Shown piece by piece: positions 24,676-33,459 of a stretch of 64,000 nt of DNA. The notes below the pieces were generated by a model that saw nothing but the letters and a program-made list of their open reading frames with translations, did no database searches and had not been told where the DNA came from. The DNA is from Pseudonocardia sp. T1-2H (GTDB taxonomy: Bacteria > Actinomycetota > Actinomycetes > Mycobacteriales > Pseudonocardiaceae), in contig NZ_JBBPCL010000001.1 of NCBI RefSeq assembly GCF_038039215.1, positions 2,108,001-2,172,000 of the forward strand, read 5' to 3'. The first letter of the stretch is position 1; each line of letters opens with the position of its first letter. The position numbers and the translations under genes are program-made.

Positions 24676-25766
24676 GGTGCGTCCCGCACGACGGCGGGCA
24701 CCACGTCCGGCGTCCCGTCCCGCTCGGCCCGCACGCCGGCCGCGTCGAGGGTCCTCCCCGCCAGCGTCGGCCCGCTGGTCTGCAGATGGCAGGCGACCCC
24801 GCCGCCGCCGTCGACCGGGGTCGTCGCCGGCGGGACCTCGCGGCAGACGTCCATCGCGTAGGGACAGCGGGTCGCGAACGCGCAGCCGGGCGGCGGGTCG
24901 GCCGGGTCGGGCAGGTCGCCGGAGAGCAGCATCCGCGTCCCGGTCCCGGCGCGCCGCGGGTGCGACGCCGGGATCGCCGAGAGCAGCGCCTGCGTGTACG
25001 GATGCGCGGGGGAGTCGTAGACGCGGTCGGTGGGCCCGGTCTCGACGACGTGCCCCAGGTACATGACCGCGACCTCGTGCGCGATGTGCCGCACGACGGC
25101 CAGGTCGTGCGCGATGAACAGGTACGACAGCTCGAACCGGGCGCGCAGGTCCTCCAGCAGATTGATCACCTGGTTCTGGGTGGACACGTCCAGCGCGGAC
25201 ACCGCCTCGTCGCAGACGACCAGGCTCGGGTTGAGCGCCACCGCCCGCGCGATCGCCACCCGCTGGCGCTGCCCGCCGGAGAACTCGCTGGGGTAGCGGT
25301 CGGCGTGCCCGGCCGGCAGCCCGACGACGTCGAGCAGTTCCTTGACCCGGCGCTCGGCGTCGCGCCGGGACAGGCCCTCGTGTTCGCGCAGCGGCTCGGC
25401 GATGCTGTCGCCGATCACCGCGCTCGGGTCGAGCGAGGAGTACGGGTCCTGGAACACCATCTGCATGTCCCGGCGGGCGTGGCGCAGGGCCCGGCCGCGC
25501 AAGGCGGTGAGGTCCCGGCCGTCGAGGCTGACCCGGCCGCTGCGCACCGGGACCAGCCGCAGTACCGCGCGGCCGAGCGTCGACTTGCCCGAGCCGGACT
25601 CGCCGACCAGCCCGACCGTGCGCCCACGGCCGACCTGCAGGCTGACGCCGTCGACCGCCCTGACGACGCGCCCACGGCCGCGTGGGCCGGGGGAGCCGAA
25701 CGTGACGCGGAGGTCCTCGATCTCGAGCAGCGGGCCCGCCCCGGGGGTCGTTCCGGCGGTGTTCAC
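24672..25766 (-). CDS. Peptide-type ABC importer ATP-binding protein (DppF/OppF type)
   Basis: 364 residues from GTG 25766, overlapping the previous gene by four bases. Walker A G-E-S-G-S-G-K-S-T, Q-loop V-F-Q-D-P-Y-S-S-L-D-P, signature F-S-G-G-Q-R-Q-R-V and Walker B V-V-C-D-E-A-V-S-A-L-D-V-S are all intact. The C-terminal oligopeptide-transporter domain has C-A-F-A-T-R-C-P-Y-A-M-D-V-C, the cysteine pattern that binds an Fe-S cluster in some DppD/F proteins. Works with the 25763-26767 ATPase. Confidence 0.95.
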   Translation of the reverse strand: MNTAGTTPGAGPLLEIEDLRVTFGSPGPRGRGRVVRAVDGVSLQVGRGRTVGLVGESGSGKSTLGRAVLRLVPVRSGRVSLDGRDLTALRGRALRHARRDMQMVFQDPYSSLDPSAVIGDSIAEPLREHEGLSRRDAERRVKELLDVVGLPAGHADRYPSEFSGGQRQRVAIARAVALNPSLVVCDEAVSALDVSTQNQVINLLEDLRARFELSYLFIAHDLAVVRHIAHEVAVMYLGHVVETGPTDRVYDSPAHPYTQALLSAIPASHPRRAGTGTRMLLSGDLPDPADPPPGCAFATRCPYAMDVCREVPPATTPVDGGGGVACHLQTSGPTLAGRTLDAAGVRAERDGTPDVVPAVVRDAP

Positions 25767-26767
25767 CGTGCACCTCGCAGGGTCAGCTCGTCGTGGCGGT
25801 GGCAGCGGGACAGGTGTCCGGGGCGGGCGGGGACCAACGGCGGTGGCTCCCCGCACGCGTCGACCGCGTAGCCGCAGCGCGGCGCGAACCGGCACCCCTG
25901 CGGCATCCCCCAGGGCTCCGGCGTGCGCCCGGGGATCGACGAGAGCCGCTGCCCGCGCGAGCCCAGCTGCGGCATCGCGGCCAGCAGGCCCTCGGTGTAC
26001 GGGTGGCGGGGATGGTCGAAGAGCTCGCCGACGTCGGTCTGCTCGACGACCTGCCCGGCGTACATGACGACGACCCGCTCGCACACCTCGGCGACGACGC
26101 CCAGGTCGTGCGTCACCAGCAGCACGGACATCCCGAGGTCCTGCTGCATCCGGGCCAGGAGCTCCAGCACCTGCGCCTGGATCGTCACGTCGAGCGCGGT
26201 CGTCGGCTCGTCCGCGATCAGCAGCCGCGGTTCGCAGCTCACCGCCATCGCGATCATGGCGCGCTGCCGCATGCCGCCGGAGAACTCGTGGGGGTACTCG
26301 TCCGCGCGGCGCCGGGCGTGCGGGATACCGACGAGGTCGAGCACCTCCACGGCACGGTCCCGGGCGGCCCGGCGTGAGACCCCGCGGTGCAGCCGGACGG
26401 CCTCGGCGATCTGGTCGCCGACCCGGAACGCCGGGTTGAGGCTGGTCATCGGCTCCTGGAAGACCATCGCCACCTCGTTGCCCCGCACCGACCGCAGCTC
26501 CCGCTCGGACAGCCCGAGCAGGTCCCGGCCGCCGAGGGTGACCGATCCGGACGCGACCCGGCCGACGCCGCGGGGCAGCAGACCGAGCACGGACAGCCCG
26601 GTGACGGTCTTCCCGGAGCCGGACTCACCGACCAGCCCGACGATCTCCCGCTCGCCGACCGAGAACGACGTGCCGGCCACGACCGTGGACCAACCGTGGT
26701 CGGTGGCGAACTCGACGCGCAGGTCGTCGACACCGAGCAGGGTCGTCGTGGCGGTGGGGATGCTCAT
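25763..26767 (-). CDS. Peptide-type ABC importer ATP-binding protein (DppD/OppD type)
   Basis: 334 residues. Walker A G-E-S-G-S-G-K-T-V, Q-loop V-F-Q-E-P-M-T-S-L-N-P, signature F-S-G-G-M-R-Q-R-A and Walker B L-I-A-D-E-P-T-T-A-L-D-V-T are intact. The C-terminal domain has C-R-F-A-P-R-C-G-Y-A-V-D-A-C, as in its partner. The two ATPases form the motor for the permease pair encoded just upstream in the operon. Confidence 0.95.
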   Translation of the reverse strand: MSIPTATTTLLGVDDLRVEFATDHGWSTVVAGTSFSVGEREIVGLVGESGSGKTVTGLSVLGLLPRGVGRVASGSVTLGGRDLLGLSERELRSVRGNEVAMVFQEPMTSLNPAFRVGDQIAEAVRLHRGVSRRAARDRAVEVLDLVGIPHARRRADEYPHEFSGGMRQRAMIAMAVSCEPRLLIADEPTTALDVTIQAQVLELLARMQQDLGMSVLLVTHDLGVVAEVCERVVVMYAGQVVEQTDVGELFDHPRHPYTEGLLAAMPQLGSRGQRLSSIPGRTPEPWGMPQGCRFAPRCGYAVDACGEPPPLVPARPGHLSRCHRHDELTLRGAR

Positions 26768-27663
26768 GACTCCGCCTTCCGGGTCCGGCGGCCGAGCGCG
26801 TCGCGCAGCCCGTCGCCGATGAGGTTGAACGCGAGCGTCGCCAGCGCGATCGCGACGCCGGGCCAGAACACGAGCAGCGGCGTCGAGCGGATCTCCTTGA
26901 ACCCGCTGCCCAGCATCACCCCCCAGCTCGCGGTGGGCGGGATGACGCCGAGGCCGAGCAGGCTCAGCGCCGCCTCCGCCAGCAGCGCGGCGGCGAGCAT
27001 CACCGAGACCTGCACCAGCACCGGTGACGCCACGTTGGGCAGCACGCGGCGCGGGATGATCTTCCAGGCGGGGGTGCCGATGCTGATCGACGCCTCGACG
27101 TAGGTCTCCGCGCGGACCTGGAGCGTCGCGGCGCGGGCCACGCGGAAGAGCCGCGGCGCGTAGACGATCCCGAGCGCGATCATGGCGTTCTGCAGGCCCG
27201 GCCCCATCGCGGCGATGATCGCGATGGCCAGGATGATCGCCGGGAACGTCATGAGGACGTCGCCGATCCGGCCGAGGATCCAGTCGGGCTTCCCGCCGAC
27301 GTACCCGGCGAGCAGGCCGAGCGGTACCCCGATCACCGTGGCGATCGCGACGGCGGTCGCGGCCGCCAGCAGCGAGACCCGGCCGGCGTACAGCAGCCGG
27401 CTGAGCGTGTCCCGCCCCAGCGAGTCGGTGCCGAGCCAGTGGTCCGGAGTGGACAGCGACAGCCGGCGCGGGACGTCGATGGCCTCGGGGGAGTAGGGCG
27501 CGATCAGGGGGGCCGCGAGGGACGCGGCCACGAGCAGCGCGAGGACGACCAGCGCGACGAACGCGGGCCGGTTGTCCCGGAAGCGGCGCCAGAACCCGGG
27601 CCGGGTCGGCGCGAACGGCGCGGGGGCGGCGGGGACTGCAGTGGTGTCGGCCGTGGTGGTCAT
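26764..27663 (-). CDS. Peptide-type ABC importer permease (DppC/OppC type)
   Basis: 299 residues with an N-terminal cytoplasmic tail, one early helix and five helices in the BPD_transp_1 domain. D-H-W-L-G-T-D-S-L-G-R-D-T-L-S-R-L is the hallmark of the DppC branch. The EAA loop lies around V-R-A-E-T-Y-V-E-A-S-I-S-I-G. Four-base overlaps on both sides. Confidence 0.95.
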   Translation of the reverse strand: MTTTADTTAVPAAPAPFAPTRPGFWRRFRDNRPAFVALVVLALLVAASLAAPLIAPYSPEAIDVPRRLSLSTPDHWLGTDSLGRDTLSRLLYAGRVSLLAAATAVAIATVIGVPLGLLAGYVGGKPDWILGRIGDVLMTFPAIILAIAIIAAMGPGLQNAMIALGIVYAPRLFRVARAATLQVRAETYVEASISIGTPAWKIIPRRVLPNVASPVLVQVSVMLAAALLAEAALSLLGLGVIPPTASWGVMLGSGFKEIRSTPLLVFWPGVAIALATLAFNLIGDGLRDALGRRTRKAES

Positions 27664-28604
27664 GACTGCCGGATCCTCGGGTTGAAGTAGCCGTAGGACA
27701 GGTCGACGAGCAGGTTGATCAGCAGCACCAGGGCCGCGACGACGAGCAGCACGCCCTGGACCATCGGGAAGTCCCGGGCGAACACCGAGGTGTAGGCGAG
27801 GCTGCCGAGCCCGGGCAGCGCGAACAGCTGCTCGATGACGACGGTGCCGCCGATCAGCCGGCTGGCCTCGAGCCCGAACGCGGTCACCACGGGGACGGCG
27901 GCGTTCTTCAGGGCGTGCTTGCCGACCACCCTGGCCGGTGGCAGCCCCTTCGCCGTCGCCGTGCGCACGTAGTCCTCGCGCAGCACCCCGGTCATCCCCG
28001 CCCGGGTCTGCCGGGCGATCACCGCGGCCGGGGCCAGCCCGAGCGCGGTGGCCGGGAGGAACAGGTGGAGGAACCAGTGCAGCGGGTTCTCGTGCAGCGG
28101 GGTGTACCCGACGGCCGGGAAGAGCGTCAGGTCGATCGCGAACAGCAGCACCAGGATCATGCCGACCCAGAAGTACGGGACGGCCACGCCGAGGCTCGCG
28201 GCGAACGTCGCGACCCGGTCGACCCAGGTGCCCGGCCGCATCGCCGCCAGCACGCCGACGGCCACCCCGAGGACGAGCGCGACGGCCAGGCTGAGCAGCG
28301 CGAGCGACAGGGTCGCGGGCAGCCGGGCGAACACCGCCCCCGCGACGGACTGGCTGGAGAACAGCGACTGGCCGAGGTCGCCGTGCAGCACCCCGGTGAA
28401 CCAGTGCCAGAACTGCACGAGGAACGGGTCGTTCAGGCCGAGGCGTTCGCGGACCGCCGCGATCTGCTCCGGGTCCGGGTTCTCCCCGGCGAGGGAGACC
28501 GCCGGGTCCCCGGGAACGAGCACGATCAGGCTGAAGACGCAGAAGCTGACGGCGACCAGCATCGGGATCGTGAAGGCCAGCCGCCGGACCAGTAGGCCGA
28601 GCAT
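27660..28604 (-). CDS. Peptide-type ABC importer permease (DppB/OppB type)
   Basis: 314 residues from the ATG at 28604, which has AGGAGG seven bases upstream. Six hydrophobic segments; the N-terminus L-V-R-R-L-A-F-T-I-P-M-L and V-P-G-D-P-A, and the later R-E-D-Y-V-R-T-A-T-A-K-G-L EAA loop are typical DppB. First membrane component after the binding protein, 52 bases downstream of that gene. Confidence 0.95.
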   Translation of the reverse strand: MLGLLVRRLAFTIPMLVAVSFCVFSLIVLVPGDPAVSLAGENPDPEQIAAVRERLGLNDPFLVQFWHWFTGVLHGDLGQSLFSSQSVAGAVFARLPATLSLALLSLAVALVLGVAVGVLAAMRPGTWVDRVATFAASLGVAVPYFWVGMILVLLFAIDLTLFPAVGYTPLHENPLHWFLHLFLPATALGLAPAAVIARQTRAGMTGVLREDYVRTATAKGLPPARVVGKHALKNAAVPVVTAFGLEASRLIGGTVVIEQLFALPGLGSLAYTSVFARDFPMVQGVLLVVAALVLLINLLVDLSYGYFNPRIRQS

Positions 28605-28656
28605 GGGACTACCTCCTCGTCGAGGTGTCGAGCCGGGATGGGTGGGCGTGCCGGGG

Positions 28657-30246
28657 TCACGGGTTGATCGCCACGCCACGAAGCTGGCGGGACGCGTCGG
28701 CGTAGATCTCGACCCCGCCGACCTTCGGGTTCAGCACGAACGGCGTGGTCAGGTTGCACAGCGGGATGTGCGGGGCCTGGACCTCGGCCACGCGGTCGAA
28801 GAGCTTCGTGAACTCCGGCGCGCGGTCCGCCGGTGTCGCCCCCCGCGCGGCGGCCTCGTCGGCGCGGATGATCTCCGGGTCGGTGAACCCGCCGGGGTTG
28901 TTGAAGCCGTCGGGCCGGTAGTACTCGGCGGTGAGCACGCTCGGGTCCGACTCGGCCTTCTGCTCGAACAGGATCGCATCGACGTTCTTGGCGACGGAGA
29001 AGTCCTCGGCCAGCTTGTTGATGTCCACCGGGGTGATCGACATGGTGATGCCGACCTCGGCGAAGTTGGCCTGCATGACCTGTGCGATCTGCTGGTAGAC
29101 GTCGAGGTTGATGACCTCCATGTCGAAGGAGAAGCCGTCGGGGAGGCCCGCCTCGGCGAGCAGCCGTCTCGCCCGTTCCGGATCGTGCTCCGGCGGCGTC
29201 ACGTTCTTGGACGAGGCGTAGTAGAAGTCCGGGAACATCTGGCCGGCCGGCTGGCACAGGCCGCTGACCAGCAGGCTGATCGACCTCCGGTCGATCGCGA
29301 CGTTCATCGCCTGCCGGACCTTCTCGTTGCCGAACTCGGAGCGCGCGGTGTTCAGGTTGAGCGTGTAGCTCGACAGCGACGGCTGCTGGCAGATCGTCAG
29401 CCCGGACTCCTGTGCCGGGCGGAGCATGCTGGCCCGCAGGAACGTCAGGTCCGCGGCGCCGGTGGTCACGGCGTTGAGCCGCGCGTTGTCGTCGCCCGAG
29501 ATCAGGTAGGTCATCTTCGCGACGCGCGCACCCGCGGGGTCCCAGTAGCCGGGGACGCGGGTGTACTCGACGCGGTCGCCGGGCACGTAGCGGCTCATCG
29601 CGTACGGGCCGGAGCCGCCGGTGGGCGCGATGTCCTCGCCGGGTCGGTCGAACGCGGCCGGGCTCATCATCATCCCGGCCGAGCCGCCGAGGATCGTGAT
29701 CAGCGGCCCCGCCGAGGAGTCGGTGACCAGCCGGACCGTCCGCGCGTCGAGGACCTGGACGTCGGTCAGCGAGGCGAGGCGGTTGGCGTTGAAGGAGCCC
29801 TCGAGGTCCCGGTGGCGCAGCAGGTTCGCGCGGACGGACCCCGCGTCGAAGGGGACGCCGTCGTGGTAGTGCCAGCCGCCGATCAGCCGCATGTCGACGG
29901 CGCGACCGTCGGGGGAGAGCCTCCAGGACTCGGCGAGCATCGGCTCGGCCTCACCCGCGGCGTTGACGTGCACCAGGCTGTCGTAGACCGGGTACAGGTA
30001 CATCTGGCTGTTGTTGGTGGTGATCTTGTCCGGGTCGAAGCTGGTGTTGTCGACCGTGTAGATCCAGGTCAGCTCGGCGTTCGGGTCGGCGCCCCGGGAG
30101 ACCGGCGGGCAGTCGACGGGGCCGGTGTCGGCCTGCGGGATCGCGCCCGTCCCCGCCCCGCAGGCGGTGGCGACGACCAGTAGCAACGGCAGCAGCAGCA
30201 CCGCGACGCGGCGCGGGGCCGGTGAGCGGGTGGGGGACGTGCGCAC
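28657..30246 (-). CDS. Peptide-type ABC importer substrate-binding lipoprotein (SBP family 5)
   Basis: 529 residues from GTG 30246 with GGGAGG upstream. The signal peptide ends V-V-A-T-A-C-G-A, a lipobox, so it is membrane-anchored outside the cell. The mature part has the family-5 pattern (Y-T-V-D-N-T-S-F-D-P, then G-S-G-P-Y-A-M-S-R and K-V-R-Q-A-M-N-V-A-I-D-R). Members bind oligopeptides, nickel, opines and other amphipathic solutes. Inside an acyl-CoA operon its ligand may be a carboxylic acid, an amide or a conjugate rather than a peptide (inference). Confidence 0.93.
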   Translation of the reverse strand: MRTSPTRSPAPRRVAVLLLPLLLVVATACGAGTGAIPQADTGPVDCPPVSRGADPNAELTWIYTVDNTSFDPDKITTNNSQMYLYPVYDSLVHVNAAGEAEPMLAESWRLSPDGRAVDMRLIGGWHYHDGVPFDAGSVRANLLRHRDLEGSFNANRLASLTDVQVLDARTVRLVTDSSAGPLITILGGSAGMMMSPAAFDRPGEDIAPTGGSGPYAMSRYVPGDRVEYTRVPGYWDPAGARVAKMTYLISGDDNARLNAVTTGAADLTFLRASMLRPAQESGLTICQQPSLSSYTLNLNTARSEFGNEKVRQAMNVAIDRRSISLLVSGLCQPAGQMFPDFYYASSKNVTPPEHDPERARRLLAEAGLPDGFSFDMEVINLDVYQQIAQVMQANFAEVGITMSITPVDINKLAEDFSVAKNVDAILFEQKAESDPSVLTAEYYRPDGFNNPGGFTDPEIIRADEAAARGATPADRAPEFTKLFDRVAEVQAPHIPLCNLTTPFVLNPKVGGVEIYADASRQLRGVAINP

Positions 30247-30329
30247 GGGGACCTCCCTGTCCTGCGTGGCACCCTCGACGGGCGCGCGACGTCGGGAGAA
30301 CGGCGTCGTGCACCCCCCGCGGGTCCGGG

Positions 30330-31067
30330 TCAGCGCGAGTTGCGGCGGCGCTGGGACCACATCTGCGTGGCCCGCTCGAACTCGACGGCCGCGTCCCACC
30401 CGATCCCGGGCGGGCCCAGCTCGGTGCGGAAGGACCGGACGGCCTCGCGGGCCAGCGCCGGGTCCTTGGCCGGCTCGGCCGCCAGCCGGTGCGCGGTGTC
30501 CTCGACCTCGGCGTCGGGGACCGCCGCCCAGGCCAGGCCGATCTCGGCGGCGCGGCGGCCGTCGACCTCCTGGCTGAACAGGCCCATCGCCGCGGTGGCC
30601 TCGCGGCCGGCGGTGCGGCCGGCGATGGTGAAGAACCCGCCACCGGGGTGCAGCCCGATCCGCAGGAAGCCGGCGAGGATCCGGGCGTTCTCCGCCACCA
30701 CCCGCAGGTCCGTGGCGAACATCAGGTTGATCCCGGCGCCGACGGCGGCCCCGCGGACCGCGGCGATCGTCGGCACGGCCAGCTGCCCGACCCGCACGAA
30801 CGCCTTGTAGACCGCGCCGGTGTCGCGGAACGCGGTGTCCTCGGCCTGGTCCGCACCCGGGTTCCAGGTTCGCCGGTCGGCGCCCGAGCAGAACGTGCCG
30901 CCCGCGCCGCGGACGACGGCGGCGCCGATCGCGGGGTCCGCGTCGATCTCCTCGCAGGCGGCGACGAGCTCACGGCCCATCTGCGGGGTCAGCCCGTTCT
31001 TCACCTCCGGCGAGTCGACGGTCAGGGTCGCGACCCCGTCGGCTTTCTCCAGGACGATCGAGCCCAT
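30330..31067 (-). CDS. Crotonase-family protein lacking both hydratase glutamates
   Basis: 245 residues. The oxyanion segment F-C-S-G-A-D and G-A-A-V-G-A-G-I-N-L-M-F-A-T-D-L are clear. The position of rat hydratase Glu144 is Asn (G-A-G-I-N) and that of Glu164 is Phe (L-A-G-F-L-R-I-G). Hydration in the usual way is therefore unlikely; isomerase, C-C hydrolase or thioesterase-like chemistry known in this superfamily is more likely. It lies between the acyl-CoA synthetase and the ABC importer genes of the same operon. Confidence 0.85.
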   Translation of the reverse strand: MGSIVLEKADGVATLTVDSPEVKNGLTPQMGRELVAACEEIDADPAIGAAVVRGAGGTFCSGADRRTWNPGADQAEDTAFRDTGAVYKAFVRVGQLAVPTIAAVRGAAVGAGINLMFATDLRVVAENARILAGFLRIGLHPGGGFFTIAGRTAGREATAAMGLFSQEVDGRRAAEIGLAWAAVPDAEVEDTAHRLAAEPAKDPALAREAVRSFRTELGPPGIGWDAAVEFERATQMWSQRRRNSR

Positions 31068-31122
31068 CTGGTGCTCCTCCTCGGTGCGGGTGGTGCGGGT
31101 GGTGCCGGTGGTGGCCGTTCCC

Positions 31123-33243
31123 CTACGAGCGGGTCGTGACCAGGACGTCGACCGCGACCGCGCCGGCTCCGGCCGGGCCCACGATCAGCGGGTTGATCTC
31201 CAGCTCGGCCAGCTCGGGCCAGTGCGCGACGGCCCGGCCGACCTTTACGAGCGCGTCGACGGCGGCGTCGACGTCGAGTGCGGGGGCGCCGCGGTGCCCG
31301 GCGAGCAACGGCCAGGACCGCAGCGCGCGCAGCATCGCCAGCGCGGCGTCGCGGCTCACGGGGGCGAGCGCCGTCGCGAGGTCGCGGTGCACCTCGGTGC
31401 CGGTGCCGCCGAGCCCGACGGTGAGGACCGGGGGCCAGCCGTCGCTGCCGCCGCTCGCGCCGACCAGCAGCTCCAGCCCGGCCGGGACGGCCCGCTGGAC
31501 CAGCACGCCCTCCAGTTCCGGGACGGTGGCGGCGAGCTCGGCGAACACCGACGCCGCCCGCTCGGCAGGCACGCCGAGCCGGACCCCGCCGACGTCCGTC
31601 TTGTGCTCGAGCCCGGGCGCGACGACCTTCATGACCACGGTGCCGCCCAGCGCCCGCGCGGCCTCCTCGGCCTCGAAGGCGGTGCGCACCAGGCGCCCCT
31701 CCGGGACGGCCACGCCGATCGCGTCGAGCAGCGCCCAGCCGGACCGGCCGGCCGGCAGTCCGCCACCGGGGAGGTCGGCGGGGAGGTCGACGGGCGGGGG
31801 CGGGCCGGGATCCGGCTGTGGCTCCGGGGCGAGGGCGCCCGCCACGCGGGCGGCGACCGCGATCGAGGAGAACACCGGGATCCCCGCGGCGCCGAGCACC
31901 GCACGGGCCCCGGTGGTCTGGTCCTGGCCGGCCAGCCACACCACCGCGCAGGGCACGGCGCTGCCGGCCATCGCGGCGGCGAGGTCCTCGGCGAGGTCGA
32001 CGGCGGCGTCGCCGGTGACCATCGTGAGCAGCACCAGCAGCGCGTCGACCGACGGGTCCGCGCAGACGATCGAGCAGACCTCGCCGAACGCCCGCTCGTC
32101 CCGGTTGAACAGCTGGGCGGTGACGTCCACCGGGTTGGCCAGCGCGCCGAAGGCCGGCACGAGACGGGAGAGCTCGTCCTGGGTCTCGGGTGCGAGCTCG
32201 GGCAGGGTGAGCCCGTGACCCTCGCAGCGGTCGGCCGCGAGGATGCCCGCGCCGCCCGAGGTGCTCACCGCGGCGATCCGCCGCCCCGCCGGCCGGGGCT
32301 GCGCCCGGAGCACGGTGGCGACGGCGAGCAGCTCCTCGACGTCGTCGACGAGGACCACGCCGTAGCGCCGGGAGACGAGGGTGAACGCGGTGTCGTCACC
32401 GAGCATCGCGCCGGTGTGCGAGACGGCCGCCCGCCGGCCTGCGGCCGACCGGCCGGAACGCAGCACCACCAGCGCGGTCCCGGACTCCGCCGCCTCGGCG
32501 GCGAGCCGGGCGTAGGCCGCCCCGTCGCGGATGGACTCGGCGTAGACGGTGAGGACGGAGATCTCCGGGTCCCGGACGAGATGGGCACCGATCTCGGCGA
32601 GGTCGACGTCGGCCTGGTTGCCGGTGCTCACCCAGGCGGTGAGGTCGAGGCCGCGCTCGGCGGCGATGTCGAGCACCGAGCCGCCGACGGCCCCGCTCTG
32701 CCCCACGTAGGCGATGCCGCAGCTGCCCTCGAGCGGACGCTCGGCGGCGGCGGTGAACGTGGCGAACAACCGGGCGGGGCTGTAGACGATGCCCTGGCAG
32801 TTGGGCCCGAGCACCCGGACGCCGGTCTCGCGTCCGGCCGCGACGAGACGTTCCTGCAGGGCGGCGCCGTCCGGCCCGACCTCGGCGAAACCGGACGCGA
32901 ACACGACGATCGCCGCCGCGCCGACGGCCCCGGCCTGGTGCACCGCGTCGACGGCGTGCGCGGCCGGGACCAGGGCGAGCACGAGGTCGACCGGGCCGGG
33001 CACCTCGGTGAGCGCGGGGTAGCAGCGCAGCCCGGCGAGCTCGTCGTACTTCGGGTTGACGGGGTAGACCTCGCCGGCGAACCCGCGGTCGGCGAGCCAG
33101 CGCAGGGGCCGGGCCATGGGGCTCTCCGGGCGGCCGGTGGCGCCGAGCACGGCGACGGCACGGGGCCGGAAGACACGGCCCCAGTCGGTGGGGCCTGCGG
33201 GGCCCGTCCGCGCCGGCCTGATCGCGCTGAGCGTGTCCGTCAC
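31123..33243 (-). CDS. Acetate--CoA ligase family protein (NDP-forming acyl-CoA synthetase)
   Basis: 706 residues from GTG 33243 with GAGGAGG upstream. Order: CoA-binding Rossmann domain (A-V-L-G-A-T-G-R-P near residue 32), succinyl-CoA-ligase-like domains with the phospho-His in A-V-S-H-T-G-A-M, and a C-terminal ATP-grasp domain (V-V-M-K-V-V-A-P-G-L-E-H-K-T-D-V-G-G-V). Subunits alpha and beta are thus fused. Forms an acyl-CoA from an acid with release of ADP, or runs in reverse. First gene of the acyl-CoA/importer operon, divergent from the TetR gene. Confidence 0.92.
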   Translation of the reverse strand: MTDTLSAIRPARTGPAGPTDWGRVFRPRAVAVLGATGRPESPMARPLRWLADRGFAGEVYPVNPKYDELAGLRCYPALTEVPGPVDLVLALVPAAHAVDAVHQAGAVGAAAIVVFASGFAEVGPDGAALQERLVAAGRETGVRVLGPNCQGIVYSPARLFATFTAAAERPLEGSCGIAYVGQSGAVGGSVLDIAAERGLDLTAWVSTGNQADVDLAEIGAHLVRDPEISVLTVYAESIRDGAAYARLAAEAAESGTALVVLRSGRSAAGRRAAVSHTGAMLGDDTAFTLVSRRYGVVLVDDVEELLAVATVLRAQPRPAGRRIAAVSTSGGAGILAADRCEGHGLTLPELAPETQDELSRLVPAFGALANPVDVTAQLFNRDERAFGEVCSIVCADPSVDALLVLLTMVTGDAAVDLAEDLAAAMAGSAVPCAVVWLAGQDQTTGARAVLGAAGIPVFSSIAVAARVAGALAPEPQPDPGPPPPVDLPADLPGGGLPAGRSGWALLDAIGVAVPEGRLVRTAFEAEEAARALGGTVVMKVVAPGLEHKTDVGGVRLGVPAERAASVFAELAATVPELEGVLVQRAVPAGLELLVGASGGSDGWPPVLTVGLGGTGTEVHRDLATALAPVSRDAALAMLRALRSWPLLAGHRGAPALDVDAAVDALVKVGRAVAHWPELAELEINPLIVGPAGAGAVAVDVLVTTRS

Positions 33244-33379
33244 TGCCTGGACCTCCTCGTCCGCGGGCACAGCGAGGCACCCGGCAGCGGGGGTGTCCCC
33301 ACGGCCGGGCGGCGCTGTCGTGGCTGCTCGGAAGCACTGTGGGCGGTTTCGACGACCACTGTGTCCGGACGTCACCGTA

Positions 33380-33399
33380 AGTCGACATCGATATCGACT
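33380..33399. promoter_or_regulatory. Probable TetR operator
   Basis: AGTCGACATCGATATCGACT is a 20-base inverted repeat in which all but one symmetrical pair match. It lies in the intergenic region between the TetR gene and the acyl-CoA ligase operon, 60 bases before the TetR start. Size and position are typical of TetR-family autoregulatory sites. Confidence 0.7.
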
Positions 33400-33459
33400 A
33401 CAAGTCTTTCGGGTGACGATTTCGTATGCGATCCTCACCGCGAACCGGAGGAGGACCAG

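Noticed and set aside
27939..30183. 700-codon plus-strand frame opposite the importer permease and binding protein
   Set aside because: Composition follows the third-position bias of the real minus-strand genes, and no start site or motif is seen.
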